DNA of 64,000 nt from JBMYRH01 sp049602155 (GCA_049602155.1 JBMYRH010000008.1:1-64000); one strand, 5' to 3'. Positions 50,713 to 59,770 are shown, numbered from the stretch's first letter. Numbers and translations: made by a program. Notes: generated by a model from the letters alone, not told the origin.

Positions 50713-53700
50713 ATGCAGGATCTCGGTCAGCTTCTGCTCTTAGTGACCTTCTTCACGACCCTAGCGACGTGCCTCACGGCCGTCTCGGGGGCGGTGTCGA
50801 AGAACGCGACGCTGATGCGCGCGGCGCGCTACGGCGTCTTCGCAGTGGTCGGACTCAACGTCGCCATGGCGATCGTGCTGAGCCACAGCTTCCTGACGCA
50901 CGACTTCTCTAACAAGTATGTGACGGCTTACTCCGACCGCTCCATGCCGACGATCTACCTGCTGGCCTCCTTCTGGGGCGGCGAGAAGGGCGCACTGCTC
51001 TTTTGGACGACCTCGCTGTCCGTCTTTAGTGGGATCGCGATTCACACCCGCCGGCACAGAGAGCCCGTGTACTTGTCCTGGGTTGTCGCCGTGCTGATGG
51101 GCGCGCTCTTCTTCTTCTTCATCTTGATGGTCTTTGAGTCGAGCCCATTCGAGTCCTTCGCTGCCATGGCGCCCCCCCCGGATGGGAACGGGCTGAATCC
51201 ACAGCTCCAGAACCCCACGATGGCCTTCCATCCCCCAGCGCTGCTGACGGGCTACATCACCTTTACGATCCCGTTTGCTTTCGCGGTCGCTGCGCTGATC
51301 ACGGGGAAGCTCGACGTTCAGTGGATCACCGACACCCGCGTGTGGACCATCGTCTCATGGTGCTTTCTGTCCATCGGGCTGATCCTCGGGATGCTCTGGG
51401 CGTACGAGGAGCTGGGGTGGGGCTTTTATTGGATGTGGGATCCCGTTGAGAACGCGGGGGCGATCCCTTGGTTCACAGGCACAGCCTTCCTGCACTCCGT
51501 GATGGTCCAAGAGCGGCGCGGGATGTTGAAGCGCTGGAATGTCGTGCTCGTATGCCTGACCTTCCTCCTCACGATCGGCGGCACGTTCCTCACGCGCAGC
51601 CAGCTCATCGACAGCATTCACGCGTTCGCGAACTCGACCCTGGCCAACTACTTCCTGGCTTATATGGTGGTGATCTTGGTGATCAGCATCGCGTTGGTCG
51701 GGTGGCGCTGGAAAGCGCTCCGGGCTGAGGCCAATATTGAGTCGCTCTACAGCCGTGAGAGCATGTTCGTGCTGAACAATGTCTTCCTCGTCGGCTGCGC
51801 CTTCATCGTGACCTGGGGAACGATCTTCCCGAAGATCAGCGAGCTCGCGGCCGTGCAGTCCTTCTACAACGGCGTCGCTGAGCTCTGGAATGGCTCCCTG
51901 GGGACTTTCTTGGGGGCTGTCGAGCCGCTTGATCAGGCGTTGACCCTCGGAGAGGTTTGGTTCAACGCGGTCATCGCGCCCCTTGGCCTGATCTTGCTCT
52001 TCATCATGGGGATCGGGCCCTTGATCCCCTGGCGCGTCTCAAGCCTCAGGGACTATCGAAAACAGCTCTTTGCGCCGCTGACCCTGGCCCTGGTCCTCAC
52101 CACACTCGGGTGTGGGTTCGTGGCCCTCGGGAGCATCGAAGAGATCGCGGCGCGCTTTGAGCTGACTTGGTTAGAGGCGTTAGACAACTACGCAGCGACG
52201 CTCGGTTTGGTCGATGCTTACGTCTTCTTGGCTTATACGTTCTGCATCTACGTCACTTGGACGATGCTCCGCGAGTTTCATGAAGGGACGCGAGTACGCC
52301 AGTCCAAGTCGGGTGATGGTTACGTCGCCAGCCTCATCGCGCTGACCTTCAAGGTGCCGCGGCGCTACGGCGGTTACATCATCCACATCGGCGTCGTGCT
52401 GATGTTCGTGGCGTTCACGGGTAAGGCGTTCAAGTTCCAGGAGCCCGAGCGCCCCTTGAGCCCCGGTGACGAGGTCGCCGCTCAGGATTATCGAATCACC
52501 TACACGGGGTCGACCTTTGGATGGCAGCCCGATGATGGATATGCAGCTAACCGGGCGTACCTGACAGTCCTGGACGCAGATGAGGCTGCAGCCGAGCGTG
52601 AAGTGGATGAACTGGCTGCCTGGCTCCAAGAGCGCAAGGTCGGCACCTTCCATGTGGAGACGGCCTTGGGCAGCGCGAAGATGGTCGTGCGCTTCAAAGA
52701 CAAACAGGCGCGAGACGAGCTCCGCGACGACCTCTACCTGGCGCATGAATTTACCCGCGACTTCATGCGCGTGAGCGACGATCCCGTCGAGCTAAAGCAG
52801 GTGTGGCGTATCCGTGAGCAGGGCGTGCTGAAGGTCGTCCCGATGCTGGCCATGCAGCGCATCCGGCGCGCGAAGGCGATGCTCGGACCCGGGACGACGA
52901 TCGACGCCATCGTGGGCTCGCGCGGCGGCTCTGCGGACCTCTCCGTGTCGTTCGACGACGCAGAGGATTTGGCTGCCTTTGACGCCAGGTTGGCGGGGCT
53001 GAGTGTGCCGGAGTCACTGCTCTACGGCGGCTACAACCCCAACAGCGGGGCCCTTGAGTTCGTGGACGACCGCACAGGACAGGTGCTGACCCCCGAAGTG
53101 CGCTTCTACGCAAAGCATGACACCCCGACCACAGAGACCTCGATCTCCTCGACGCTCACAGAGGACCTCTACTTGGCGATGCGTCCAGCGATGGGGCAGA
53201 ACTTCATCAACCTGTTGACCGTGGTCTTTCCGCTCGTGACCTTCCTCTGGGCGGGCTCCATCGTGCTCCTGCTCGGGACGCTGTTGTGTCTCACTCCACG
53301 GTGGGTCTCGCGCACGGTCATCCGGATGACACGCCGCCGGGTGCGTCGGCCAAGCGGCTCCGTGGCCGCCTCGGCGACGGCGACCCTGCTGCTCGCGTTG
53401 CTCGCTCTTTGGTCACCGCTGACGAAGGCGGCGCCGCTGCCTCAACCCAGTGGGATGGAGGCACCTGGCCCCGAAGGGACCTTGGTAGACATCCAAGAGG
53501 CGCTGACCTGCCCATGCCCCGATCGAGACGGGGTAGACCGCACCCTCGCTGACGAAGGCTGCGTGTGCGAGGGGGCAGACGAGGCTCGACAGCTGACGAC
53601 GCAGCTCCTTGAAGAGCAGCCGCGGACCTATTGGCCGACTGGGCGGGCGAAGCTTGAGGTGCTCGGTCGCCTCACCAAATTGAACCCCTCGTACGATGCG

Positions 53701-54147
53701 CAGCTTCGTTACAGCCGGTCCGAGTACCAGCGGCTTTTGACGACAACGAAGACCACTTGCCCGGGCGAGCGGGGCCTTGTGATGTCTCAGAGTCAGCTGA
53801 GCTGCTCGGTGCGTAACCTTTGGCTCCCTCGGTTCCGGCACATGCTCGCCGCTGGGATGACGGTAGAGCGGATCCACACCTTCTTCGTCGATGAAAACAA
53901 CGTGACGATGGCGCCGTCCGTCCCGTGGTCGTACGCCGACCTGAAGGCGCACGCGGACAAGGCTTTGAGCTGGGCCTTGCCTGGCGCCGTGCTCGCTGCC
54001 TTCCTGACGGGACTGTTTGTCTTCGCTGTCCGCAGAACCCGCCGGAACCGCTTGGCGGCGGACAATGCCCCAGAAGTAGTGGTGCCCACCCTGAGCGAGC
54101 GTGAGCGGCTCGTGCTCGAAGACGAAATGGACCTGCTGGACGCCTGA
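50713..54147 (+). CDS. ccmF: CcmF haem lyase with periplasmic insert and C-terminal CcmH-like domain
   Basis: An 1144-residue protein, against about 650 for usual CcmF. The N-terminal 560 residues are a typical multi-pass CcmF with the haem-handling WWD motif 'WGFYWMWDPVENAGAIPWF' (from about 236). After 'RRYGGYIIHIGVVLMFVAFTGKAF' the periplasmic loop contains an extra alpha/beta region (about 620-770) of two similar-looking halves. The last CcmF membrane segment is at about 833-860. A second part follows: a membrane segment, 'LTCPCPD...CVC' (from about 930), and 'RFRHMLAAGMTVERIHTFFVDENN', then another membrane segment (about 1085-1105), as in CcmH/NrfF proteins. It joins haem to apocytochrome cysteines. 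Confidence 0.9.
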   Translation: MQDLGQLLLLVTFFTTLATCLTAVSGAVSKNATLMRAARYGVFAVVGLNVAMAIVLSHSFLTHDFSNKYVTAYSDRSMPTIYLLASFWGGEKGALLFWTTSLSVFSGIAIHTRRHREPVYLSWVVAVLMGALFFFFILMVFESSPFESFAAMAPPPDGNGLNPQLQNPTMAFHPPALLTGYITFTIPFAFAVAALITGKLDVQWITDTRVWTIVSWCFLSIGLILGMLWAYEELGWGFYWMWDPVENAGAIPWFTGTAFLHSVMVQERRGMLKRWNVVLVCLTFLLTIGGTFLTRSQLIDSIHAFANSTLANYFLAYMVVILVISIALVGWRWKALRAEANIESLYSRESMFVLNNVFLVGCAFIVTWGTIFPKISELAAVQSFYNGVAELWNGSLGTFLGAVEPLDQALTLGEVWFNAVIAPLGLILLFIMGIGPLIPWRVSSLRDYRKQLFAPLTLALVLTTLGCGFVALGSIEEIAARFELTWLEALDNYAATLGLVDAYVFLAYTFCIYVTWTMLREFHEGTRVRQSKSGDGYVASLIALTFKVPRRYGGYIIHIGVVLMFVAFTGKAFKFQEPERPLSPGDEVAAQDYRITYTGSTFGWQPDDGYAANRAYLTVLDADEAAAEREVDELAAWLQERKVGTFHVETALGSAKMVVRFKDKQARDELRDDLYLAHEFTRDFMRVSDDPVELKQVWRIREQGVLKVVPMLAMQRIRRAKAMLGPGTTIDAIVGSRGGSADLSVSFDDAEDLAAFDARLAGLSVPESLLYGGYNPNSGALEFVDDRTGQVLTPEVRFYAKHDTPTTETSISSTLTEDLYLAMRPAMGQNFINLLTVVFPLVTFLWAGSIVLLLGTLLCLTPRWVSRTVIRMTRRRVRRPSGSVAASATATLLLALLALWSPLTKAAPLPQPSGMEAPGPEGTLVDIQEALTCPCPDRDGVDRTLADEGCVCEGADEARQLTTQLLEEQPRTYWPTGRAKLEVLGRLTKLNPSYDAQLRYSRSEYQRLLTTTKTTCPGERGLVMSQSQLSCSVRNLWLPRFRHMLAAGMTVERIHTFFVDENNVTMAPSVPWSYADLKAHADKALSWALPGAVLAAFLTGLFVFAVRRTRRNRLAADNAPEVVVPTLSERERLVLEDEMDLLDA

Positions 54148-54446
54148 TGTCGACCTCAACCCTGCTCATGACCCCACTGCTCGCGGTGGTGATGCTCTTA
54201 GTGGCCCTCGAGGTCGCCCGCATGGTCCACGGTTGGCTGAGGAGTCGCGGTGGTGAGCAGTCGGAGGCCGAGGAGCGCGTGCGGATCGGCTTGGAGGATG
54301 ACAAAGAGCGGCTGCTCTTGGCGCTCCGTGATCTCGAGTTCGAGCACGAGATGGGCAAGGTCAGTGATTCCGATTACACGACGATGAAGAGCCGAATTGA
54401 GCAGGAGGCCCTGGAGGTCATCGGCTCGCTCAAGGTGCTGTCATGA
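54147..54446 (+). CDS. CcmI-like small membrane protein
   Basis: A 99-residue protein whose ATG overlaps the ccmF stop (TGATG). It has one N-terminal membrane segment (about 6-26) and a cytoplasmic or periplasmic coiled coil with 'ERLLLALRDLEFEHEMGKVSDSDYTTMKSRIEQEALEVI', which matches the N-terminal part of CcmI/CycH proteins (…LrDLEfdye.GkLseeDY…). CcmI binds apocytochrome in other systems by its TPR region, which is missing here. Assignment by motif and operon position. Confidence 0.7.
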   Translation: MSTSTLLMTPLLAVVMLLVALEVARMVHGWLRSRGGEQSEAEERVRIGLEDDKERLLLALRDLEFEHEMGKVSDSDYTTMKSRIEQEALEVIGSLKVLS

Positions 54447-55468
54447 GCGGTGCACTGCGCTTGGGTGTGTGCCTGTGCCTCCTCTTTGGTGCGCTGGATG
54501 CGCAGGCCGTCGAGTTGACGGTGACGGTGCTGAACATCGCAGATGACGGTACGTCTTCGATGGTGGCGGAGCGCGAAGTCGCTGTGGAGACCTGGCGCAC
54601 GGTCCCGGGGCCGACGGCGAACCGCGAGCTGGACGCGGTGATGCACGGGCGGACATCGGTCGATGGTGTGGCTCGGTTTGAACTTGAGCCCGCGGCGCGT
54701 GGTGCAGAGCGCGTGGCGACGGTCGTCTATGATGGCCTGACCTACACGAGCGAGCCTGTCGCGGCCGGAGTCACCGCGGTCACCCTCCGGGTTTACGAGG
54801 CGACTGGTACACCATCGCAGCTCGTGGGTCGCATGACGGTGGGGCTCGATGTGCGTGATGGCTTTGTCATCGTCGACACCACCCTGGTCCTCTTTAACCG
54901 TGAGCGCACCGCGGTCGACACCCGCCGCACCGGAACCGGGCTGCGCCTTCCACTGGCACTCCCAGCTGTGTTTGATGGCCCCTGGGAGGCTGGTGTTATC
55001 CCTTCGGATACGGGGCCACGGCACGTCTCACTGAGGCAAAGCCCGGAGCACGGTCGGTTCCAGTTCTTGGACGGGGCGATCTTTTACCAAGGTCCCGTTC
55101 TCCCTGGGCGGCCGACGACGCTTCAGGTTCGCTATGGTCTGCCTATCATCGCAGAGCGGCAAGATGTCGCGCTGACGACCTCCATAGACCTTGAGCAGCT
55201 GATGGTCACGACCACATGGACGGATCGGGTGGCGCCCCGCGTCGTGCCGGATCGAGAGTTCCTCGCGGTGGGCCGGCAGCCCGGTGAGGCTGTTCAGCGC
55301 TTCATGCGCGTTGAGCCGCCTCCCAAGACTGGCGAGGCCTTCCTCGTCCGGGTGGATCGTTTGCCTCAGCCGCACGCAGTTCAGAATCAACTGGCGGTCG
55401 GGGGAGGGGTGTGTCTGGCGGTGCTCTTCGGGCTCTCGCTTGTCGCGCTCCGGCGACGGGATGACTGA
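54443..55468 (+). CDS. Exported membrane-anchored protein in ccm operon, unknown function
   Basis: A 341-residue protein coupled to the CcmI-like gene (ATGA). A signal peptide (cleavage near 'AQAVE') leads to beta-rich sequence that may be a carboxypeptidase-regulatory-like domain ('VAVETWR...MHGRTSVDGVARFELEP', about 30-85), two further beta regions, and a C-terminal membrane segment ending in 'RRRDD'. It has no Cys in the mature exported part, so it is not a haem or redox carrier. Its stop lies inside the ccmA start region (8-base overlap). An accessory role in cytochrome c maturation or in its quality control is suggested only by location. Confidence 0.72.
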   Translation: MSGALRLGVCLCLLFGALDAQAVELTVTVLNIADDGTSSMVAEREVAVETWRTVPGPTANRELDAVMHGRTSVDGVARFELEPAARGAERVATVVYDGLTYTSEPVAAGVTAVTLRVYEATGTPSQLVGRMTVGLDVRDGFVIVDTTLVLFNRERTAVDTRRTGTGLRLPLALPAVFDGPWEAGVIPSDTGPRHVSLRQSPEHGRFQFLDGAIFYQGPVLPGRPTTLQVRYGLPIIAERQDVALTTSIDLEQLMVTTTWTDRVAPRVVPDREFLAVGRQPGEAVQRFMRVEPPPKTGEAFLVRVDRLPQPHAVQNQLAVGGGVCLAVLFGLSLVALRRRDD

Positions 55469-56123
55469 GCCCCCAGTCGCGATTGTGACGGAGTCGGTCT
55501 CTCGGCGCTTTGGACGCCATTGGGCCGTCCGAAAAGTGTCTGTACGTCTGGAGGCGGGCGCGCTTCACGTTGTCATCGGTCATAACGGCGCAGGGAAGTC
55601 GACGTTGCTGGGTTTGCTCGCAGGGGCGATGCGCCCCACAGAGGGACAGGTTCGGGTCCTAGGGAGCACCATCGAGGATGGAGGCGCTGAGCTCCGTCGA
55701 CGTGTGGCTTGGCTGCCGCATAAGCCTTTTGTTTACCCGGACCTCACTGGTCGCGAGGCGCTCTGTTTCGCCGCGGGGCTGTACGGACAACGCCTGACTC
55801 GAGAAGCGCAGGATCGGCTCTTGGAGCGCGTCCAGTTGTCGTCGTCGGGGCACAGGAAGGTGCGGACCTATAGCCGAGGGATGACTCAGCGCCTAGCGCT
55901 CGCCGCGGTGTTGGCGCAGCGCGCTGACGTCTGGTTGCTGGACGAGCCGGCGACTGGGCTGGACGTCGCGGGGCGCACCATGCTGCTTGAGGTGCTCACC
56001 GAGGCGAAAGAAGCAGGAGCCTGCTTGGTGGTCGTCACGCATGACCCAGCAGCCTTTGAGTCAGTCACGGATGCACACTACCGACTCGAGCGTGCGCGCT
56101 TGAGCCGTGTGGAGCAGGCCTGA
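55461..56123 (+). CDS. ccmA: Cytochrome c maturation ABC transporter ATPase CcmA
   Basis: A 220-residue ABC ATPase. ATG 55461 overlaps the preceding gene by eight bases; a longer frame 5' of it is not used because the ATPase core starts here. Walker A 'GHNGAGKST' (40-48), signature 'YSRGMTQRLALA' (137-148, SRGM in place of LSGG), Walker B 'VWLLDEP' (157-163) and 'VVVTHDP' are present. The signature and the neighbours ccmB and ccmC identify it as CcmA, which powers release of haem-loaded CcmE. The ATG of ccmB overlaps its stop (TGATG). Confidence 0.93.
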   Translation: MTEPPVAIVTESVSRRFGRHWAVRKVSVRLEAGALHVVIGHNGAGKSTLLGLLAGAMRPTEGQVRVLGSTIEDGGAELRRRVAWLPHKPFVYPDLTGREALCFAAGLYGQRLTREAQDRLLERVQLSSSGHRKVRTYSRGMTQRLALAAVLAQRADVWLLDEPATGLDVAGRTMLLEVLTEAKEAGACLVVVTHDPAAFESVTDAHYRLERARLSRVEQA

Positions 56124-56806
56124 TGGCGACGTTCTTCAGCACGGTGTGGCTCATCCTCCGCAAAGACCTCCTCACGGAGCTCCGGACGCGCGAGGTCATC
56201 TCGACGATGGGCCTCTTTGCGCTCTTGACCGTCGTGGTCTTCGCCTTCGCCTTCTCTGTGGATGAGGTGCGCGCGCGCCTCGTGACCTCTGGGATCATCT
56301 GGGTGATCTTGCTCTTCGCGTCAACCTTGGGCGTCAACCGTGTATTCGATCAGGAGCAGCAGAGCGGTGGGCTCCTCGCGCTCTGCCTCGGGCCGGCTGG
56401 ACCCGTGGCGGTCTACGTCGCAAAGGCGCTGGGGATCTTCCTCTTTACAGTGATTGCTCAGCTGTTGACCGTCCCGTTGATGCTAATTTTTCTCTCGGTC
56501 GAGGTCCCTGAGGGGGGCGTGGGGCTCCTCATTATCGCGTTGCTGCTTGGCAGCGTGGCGGTCGCAGAGGTGGGGACGCTCTTCGCCGCGATGTTAGCGA
56601 ATGCCAGGTTGCGTGAAGTTTTACTCCCCCTGCTCGTCTACCCCATCGTGCTCCCGGCGATCATCGCTGGGGTGGAGCTGACGGAAATCGCGATGGGAGG
56701 TGGCCTGCCTGAGACGCAAATGGGATGGATTCAGCTCATGGCTGGGTTTGACCTCATCTTCTCAGTGATCCCTGCGTGGGTCTTTGGCCGCGTCATGATC
56801 GATTAG
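56123..56806 (+). CDS. ccmB: Cytochrome c maturation ABC transporter permease CcmB
   Basis: A 227-residue membrane protein with about six segments. 'ILRKDLLTELRTREVISTMGLFALLTVVVFAFAF' at the N-terminus and 'VNRVFDQEQQSGGLLALCLGPAGPVAVYVAKALG' are CcmB hallmarks. It forms the membrane part of the CcmAB complex. 37 bases separate it from ccmC, which has its own weak AGAGG site. Confidence 0.94.
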   Translation: MATFFSTVWLILRKDLLTELRTREVISTMGLFALLTVVVFAFAFSVDEVRARLVTSGIIWVILLFASTLGVNRVFDQEQQSGGLLALCLGPAGPVAVYVAKALGIFLFTVIAQLLTVPLMLIFLSVEVPEGGVGLLIIALLLGSVAVAEVGTLFAAMLANARLREVLLPLLVYPIVLPAIIAGVELTEIAMGGGLPETQMGWIQLMAGFDLIFSVIPAWVFGRVMID

Positions 56807-56843
56807 TCCTCGGTGAGTCCAGATATGTTAAAGAGGCTCTGAT

Positions 56844-57587
56844 ATGGCCAAAAAGACACCTCCAAAGCCCTGGATGACGCTCGTCATCGGTGCCCTCGTC
56901 CTCGGCAGCTTGTTCCTCATCTTCTGGCGGACACCGTCCGAGCAGCAGATGGGCGTTGTATACAAGATCTTCTATTTCCACGTCGGCAGCGCGATGGCGT
57001 CGCTCGTGCTCTTCTTGGGGTGCTCTCTGACCTCAGCGGGTTACCTCATCATGCGTCGGATGAGCGGTTTCCGGGTCCTCGGGGCCAAGTCGGAGCGCCT
57101 CGCCTTCGCCATGTCAGAGGTTGGGGTCGTGTTCGGCTTGATTGTCTTGGTGACCGGGCCCCTCTGGGCGAAGCCCGCATGGGGGACCTACTGGACGTGG
57201 GAGCCCAGGCTCACCTTGATGCTGCTGACTTGGTTCCTCTTCGTGGGCTACATCGTCATGCGTCGTTACGCAGGTACGGACGAGGCTGGTCGGCGCCTCA
57301 GCGCGGGCATCGCCCTGATGGGGGCACCCGCGACGTATCTGATCCACGTGGCAGTGAAGATGTGGGGTGGCAATCACCCAACGGTGGTCACAGAGGGCGG
57401 TGGTGGCCTTCAGTCTCCCGAAATGCAGACGGCTTTTGCGGTGACGCTGGTGACCGTGGGGCTCTTAGCGACCTATCTCGTGCAGGGCCGCTACGCTCAG
57501 CACGCGCTCAACGATGCTGTCGACGATCTCTTCCTCGACCTCTCTGACCTGGAGGACGCGCGATGCGCTGGCTCTCGATCCTCATAA
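56844..57587 (+). CDS. ccmC: Haem handling protein CcmC
   Basis: A 247-residue membrane protein with six predicted segments. The WWD motif reads 'WGTYWTWEPRLT' (113-124); conserved His46 ('FYFHVGSA') and the His in 'TYLIHVAVKMWGGNHP' fit the two axial haem ligands. CcmC delivers haem to CcmE. The length is normal and the last 20 residues overlap the next gene, where the frame of the CcmD-like protein begins 25 bases before this stop. Confidence 0.94.
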   Translation: MAKKTPPKPWMTLVIGALVLGSLFLIFWRTPSEQQMGVVYKIFYFHVGSAMASLVLFLGCSLTSAGYLIMRRMSGFRVLGAKSERLAFAMSEVGVVFGLIVLVTGPLWAKPAWGTYWTWEPRLTLMLLTWFLFVGYIVMRRYAGTDEAGRRLSAGIALMGAPATYLIHVAVKMWGGNHPTVVTEGGGGLQSPEMQTAFAVTLVTVGLLATYLVQGRYAQHALNDAVDDLFLDLSDLEDARCAGSRSS

Positions 57588-57910
57588 TGTGTGTGCTCTT
57601 GTTTGCCCCGGCGGTCTCTGCACAGACCGACGGCGGTACCGACCGGGTGACGACCTTTGGCGCAAAGAAGGCGGAGACGCCGCCGCCCGCTCCGGATGAC
57701 TTTCGTGCGATGTTGGCCGTGTGTGACGAGCAGCGAGAGGTCTGTGAAAAGGATGCTATTGGCGTACCTTTCCTCGCGGCGGCCTATATGGCGCTGTGGG
57801 TCATCTTGGTGGCGTTCCTCTTCTCGGTGAGGGCAGGCACGGCGCAGACACGTGCCGAGATGGAGGAGCTGCGGGCCCGCCTGCGTGAGCTCGAAGAGGA
57901 GACGGGGTGA
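57563..57910 (+). CDS. CcmD-like protein with exported N-terminal domain
   Basis: A 115-residue protein overlapping the end of ccmC by 25 bases. The C-terminal part 'AAYMALWVILVAFLFSVRAGTAQTRAEMEELRARLRELEEE' has the single membrane segment and the coiled coil of CcmD, which holds CcmE to CcmABC. Unlike the usual 45-70-residue CcmD it also has a signal peptide (about 1-20) and a short periplasmic region with two cysteines ('CDEQREVC'). The family assignment rests on these features and on position after ccmC. Confidence 0.68.
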   Translation: MRWLSILIMCVLLFAPAVSAQTDGGTDRVTTFGAKKAETPPPAPDDFRAMLAVCDEQREVCEKDAIGVPFLAAAYMALWVILVAFLFSVRAGTAQTRAEMEELRARLRELEEETG

Positions 57911-58092
57911 CCACAGATCACGTCTTCTATATCCCGCTCGTGCTGCTCGCCGGGTTGGTGCTCGGTCTGTTCCTGGGACGTCGGTCCCTCGCGGTAGACC
58001 AGGATGAGGATGCAGAGCGAGAAGCGCGTCGAGAGGCGCGCAGACGTCGCTTGGCGGAGCTGGATGCGCAGCAGCCTGGAGATGGCCCTTGA
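57907..58092 (+). CDS. Small membrane protein, unknown
   Basis: A 61-residue protein starting at a GTG that overlaps the CcmD-like stop (GTGA); its own stop overlaps the next ATG (TGATG). One membrane segment (about 8-24) precedes a Glu/Arg-rich, likely helical tail. No family recognised; coupling on both sides supports a real gene. Confidence 0.65.
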   Translation: MTTDHVFYIPLVLLAGLVLGLFLGRRSLAVDQDEDAEREARREARRRRLAELDAQQPGDGP

Positions 58093-59411
58093 TGAGGGCG
58101 ATACCGGTCGCCATCGCCTTGGGCGCGATGCTCTGGACGACGGCAGTGTCCTCGGCACCACGACCACGTCAGGACTCCGGTCAATTGGACCTGGACATCC
58201 TGGGCTTTAATGAAGGTGGTCCTTATCGCCTAGAAGGCGCGGCTGCCGAAGCCGTCTTGGCGGAGAAGGGTGCGACGGTTTTTCGCTTTGATAACAGTGA
58301 CTGGATGGCCAGGGCCGGAGAGGGGAGTTATGTGCCCGTCGCGGAGGTGGTCTCTCGCTTCCCAGGGCGCACCGCTGCGGAGCTCGTCGCGGTGTACCGC
58401 CTCGATCTCGATGGCGACAACGCAATGGACGTCTTGCTGGTCCCGGATAATGTGAAGCTTGGCGGTAAACGCAGCTACGCTCCGACCGTCTTAAAGATGC
58501 GGGTCGAGGGATACGAAGCTGTTTGGGCGACGGATAAGCTCCCAGGGGAACGCTTTAGCGTCGTCGATGCCCGTGACTTGAACCGCGATGGACGACCTGA
58601 GCTTTTGCTCGTCGGTGAGGCCGGGAAGGCGGGCTACTATCATTTTCATCAGCTCATTGGTCAGGGAGGTCGAGGGCTCTCACGGCTTGAGGTCAAGCAC
58701 GTAGACTCGGTGCACTACACCGATCTCGATCGAGATGAGCACCTTGAGATCGTGGTGCGTGAGCGCGTGGGGCGACGAGGTCCGGCCTATCAGTGGACCT
58801 ATGTCGATAAGCTCTTTCATTGGGATGGCAACAGCTTCTCTGCAGTCGATGAGCGCTACCCGCGTTACCATGATGAAGAGACGCTGCCGACGCTGCTCGC
58901 CGGGTTGATCGATCACTTTGACGCGAAGCGCCCGATCCTGGACGAGAAGGTGGCGGCGATCGAAGCAGTGCGCGCGCGCGTCGTGACCCGGATCAAGCGG
59001 CCACGCGGGTTCGACCGCAGGTTGGTTAAGGCGCTGGCAGCCTTACAAAAGGAGCAGGTCGACGTCGCAGCCCCAAGGCTCGCTGAGTTACAGCGTCAGT
59101 ATGCGTATGAACCACAAGTGCACCTCGGGCTGGCACGCCTCGCAGCGGAGCGAGAGGCTTGGGACGAGGTGCTGGGTTATGCGATCAAGGCGCTGACCGT
59201 GACGCCTCGAGAGCGCCGCGCATGGTGGTGGGCAGGGGTCGCCTTCAGTCAGCTTGAGGAGCGATCGTCGGCAGTCGCGAGCTTCCACAACCTCGTAAAC
59301 CTTGGCGGTAACGCGAAGGATGGCCTCGCCTTCCTTCGCGCGCGGCGCGGCGAGCCGGGCATGGAGCAGCGATTGCAGCGCACCATCGACGACACCCTAG
59401 GGGCGTTTTAG
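58092..59411 (+). CDS. Exported VCBS/FG-GAP-like and TPR-like protein
   Basis: A 439-residue protein. ATG 58092 shares its A with the stop of the preceding small gene (TGATG) and begins a signal peptide (cleavage near 'SSAPR'). The N-terminal 270 residues contain FG-GAP-like repeats with calcium-loop signatures: 'DLDGDNAMDVLLV', 'DLNRDGRPELLLV', 'DLDRDEHLEIVV'. The C-terminal 150 residues are TPR-like ('PQVHLGLARLAAEREAWDEVLGYAIKALTVTPRERRAWWWAGVAF'). It is the last gene of the operon starting with moaA. TPR modules bind apocytochrome in CcmI, so this protein could supply that missing function; this is speculation. Function unknown. Confidence 0.75.
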   Translation: MRAIPVAIALGAMLWTTAVSSAPRPRQDSGQLDLDILGFNEGGPYRLEGAAAEAVLAEKGATVFRFDNSDWMARAGEGSYVPVAEVVSRFPGRTAAELVAVYRLDLDGDNAMDVLLVPDNVKLGGKRSYAPTVLKMRVEGYEAVWATDKLPGERFSVVDARDLNRDGRPELLLVGEAGKAGYYHFHQLIGQGGRGLSRLEVKHVDSVHYTDLDRDEHLEIVVRERVGRRGPAYQWTYVDKLFHWDGNSFSAVDERYPRYHDEETLPTLLAGLIDHFDAKRPILDEKVAAIEAVRARVVTRIKRPRGFDRRLVKALAALQKEQVDVAAPRLAELQRQYAYEPQVHLGLARLAAEREAWDEVLGYAIKALTVTPRERRAWWWAGVAFSQLEERSSAVASFHNLVNLGGNAKDGLAFLRARRGEPGMEQRLQRTIDDTLGAF

Positions 59412-59446
59412 GGTCTCCTCGCGACGGAGAGCTGCGAAGGCGCGCG

Positions 59447-59770
59447 CTAGAGGCAGCGGTTGATCTGTTCGACGTTATCGCTGGTCTGCAGGCACTCGGT
59501 GAGCTTACGAGTGCCCTTGTCTTTGCACTGCTTCATGCACTCGTCTTTAATCGCGTCGACCATGGCGCTCGCCATACTCCGCGCCATTCGACCTTCGCCT
59601 GAGTCTGCGAGATCTTTGGTCTCAGCGATCTTTTGCTCGACCTCAGAGTGTCCGACTTTTGCGACGTTGTCGCAGGCCAGTTTGCACTCCTCCTCGCTCG
59701 CCTTGAAGTCGCAGGCTTGAAGAGACCAAAGGGCAGTAATGAAGAGCAGTGGGATCAGCCGCGCACGCAT
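59447..59770 (-). CDS. Twin-CX3C lipoprotein, unknown (paralogue of 60279-60776)
   Basis: A 107-residue lipoprotein with lipobox 'SLQAC'. The mature part has 'EECKLAC' early and 'DECMKQCKDKGTRKLTECLQ' late, plus a final 'NRC' before the C-terminal Leu, so two CX3C pairs separated by about 45 helix-forming residues and two further cysteines. Spacing and residues match the protein at 60279-60776 ('EECAKAC', 'ESCPKDCLAKGTKKLVACI'). The two are clearly paralogues. A disulfide-linked helical hairpin is predicted by analogy with other CX3C hairpin proteins. Upstream, a TTGACA on the minus strand (59877-59872) may belong to a promoter. Function unknown. Confidence 0.75.
   Translation of the reverse strand: MRARLIPLLFITALWSLQACDFKASEEECKLACDNVAKVGHSEVEQKIAETKDLADSGEGRMARSMASAMVDAIKDECMKQCKDKGTRKLTECLQTSDNVEQINRCL

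Noticed and set aside
53413..54159. 248-codon minus-strand frame opposite the end of ccmF
   Set aside because: No signal, no ribosome site, and the plus strand carries the CcmH-like Cys motif and membrane segment.
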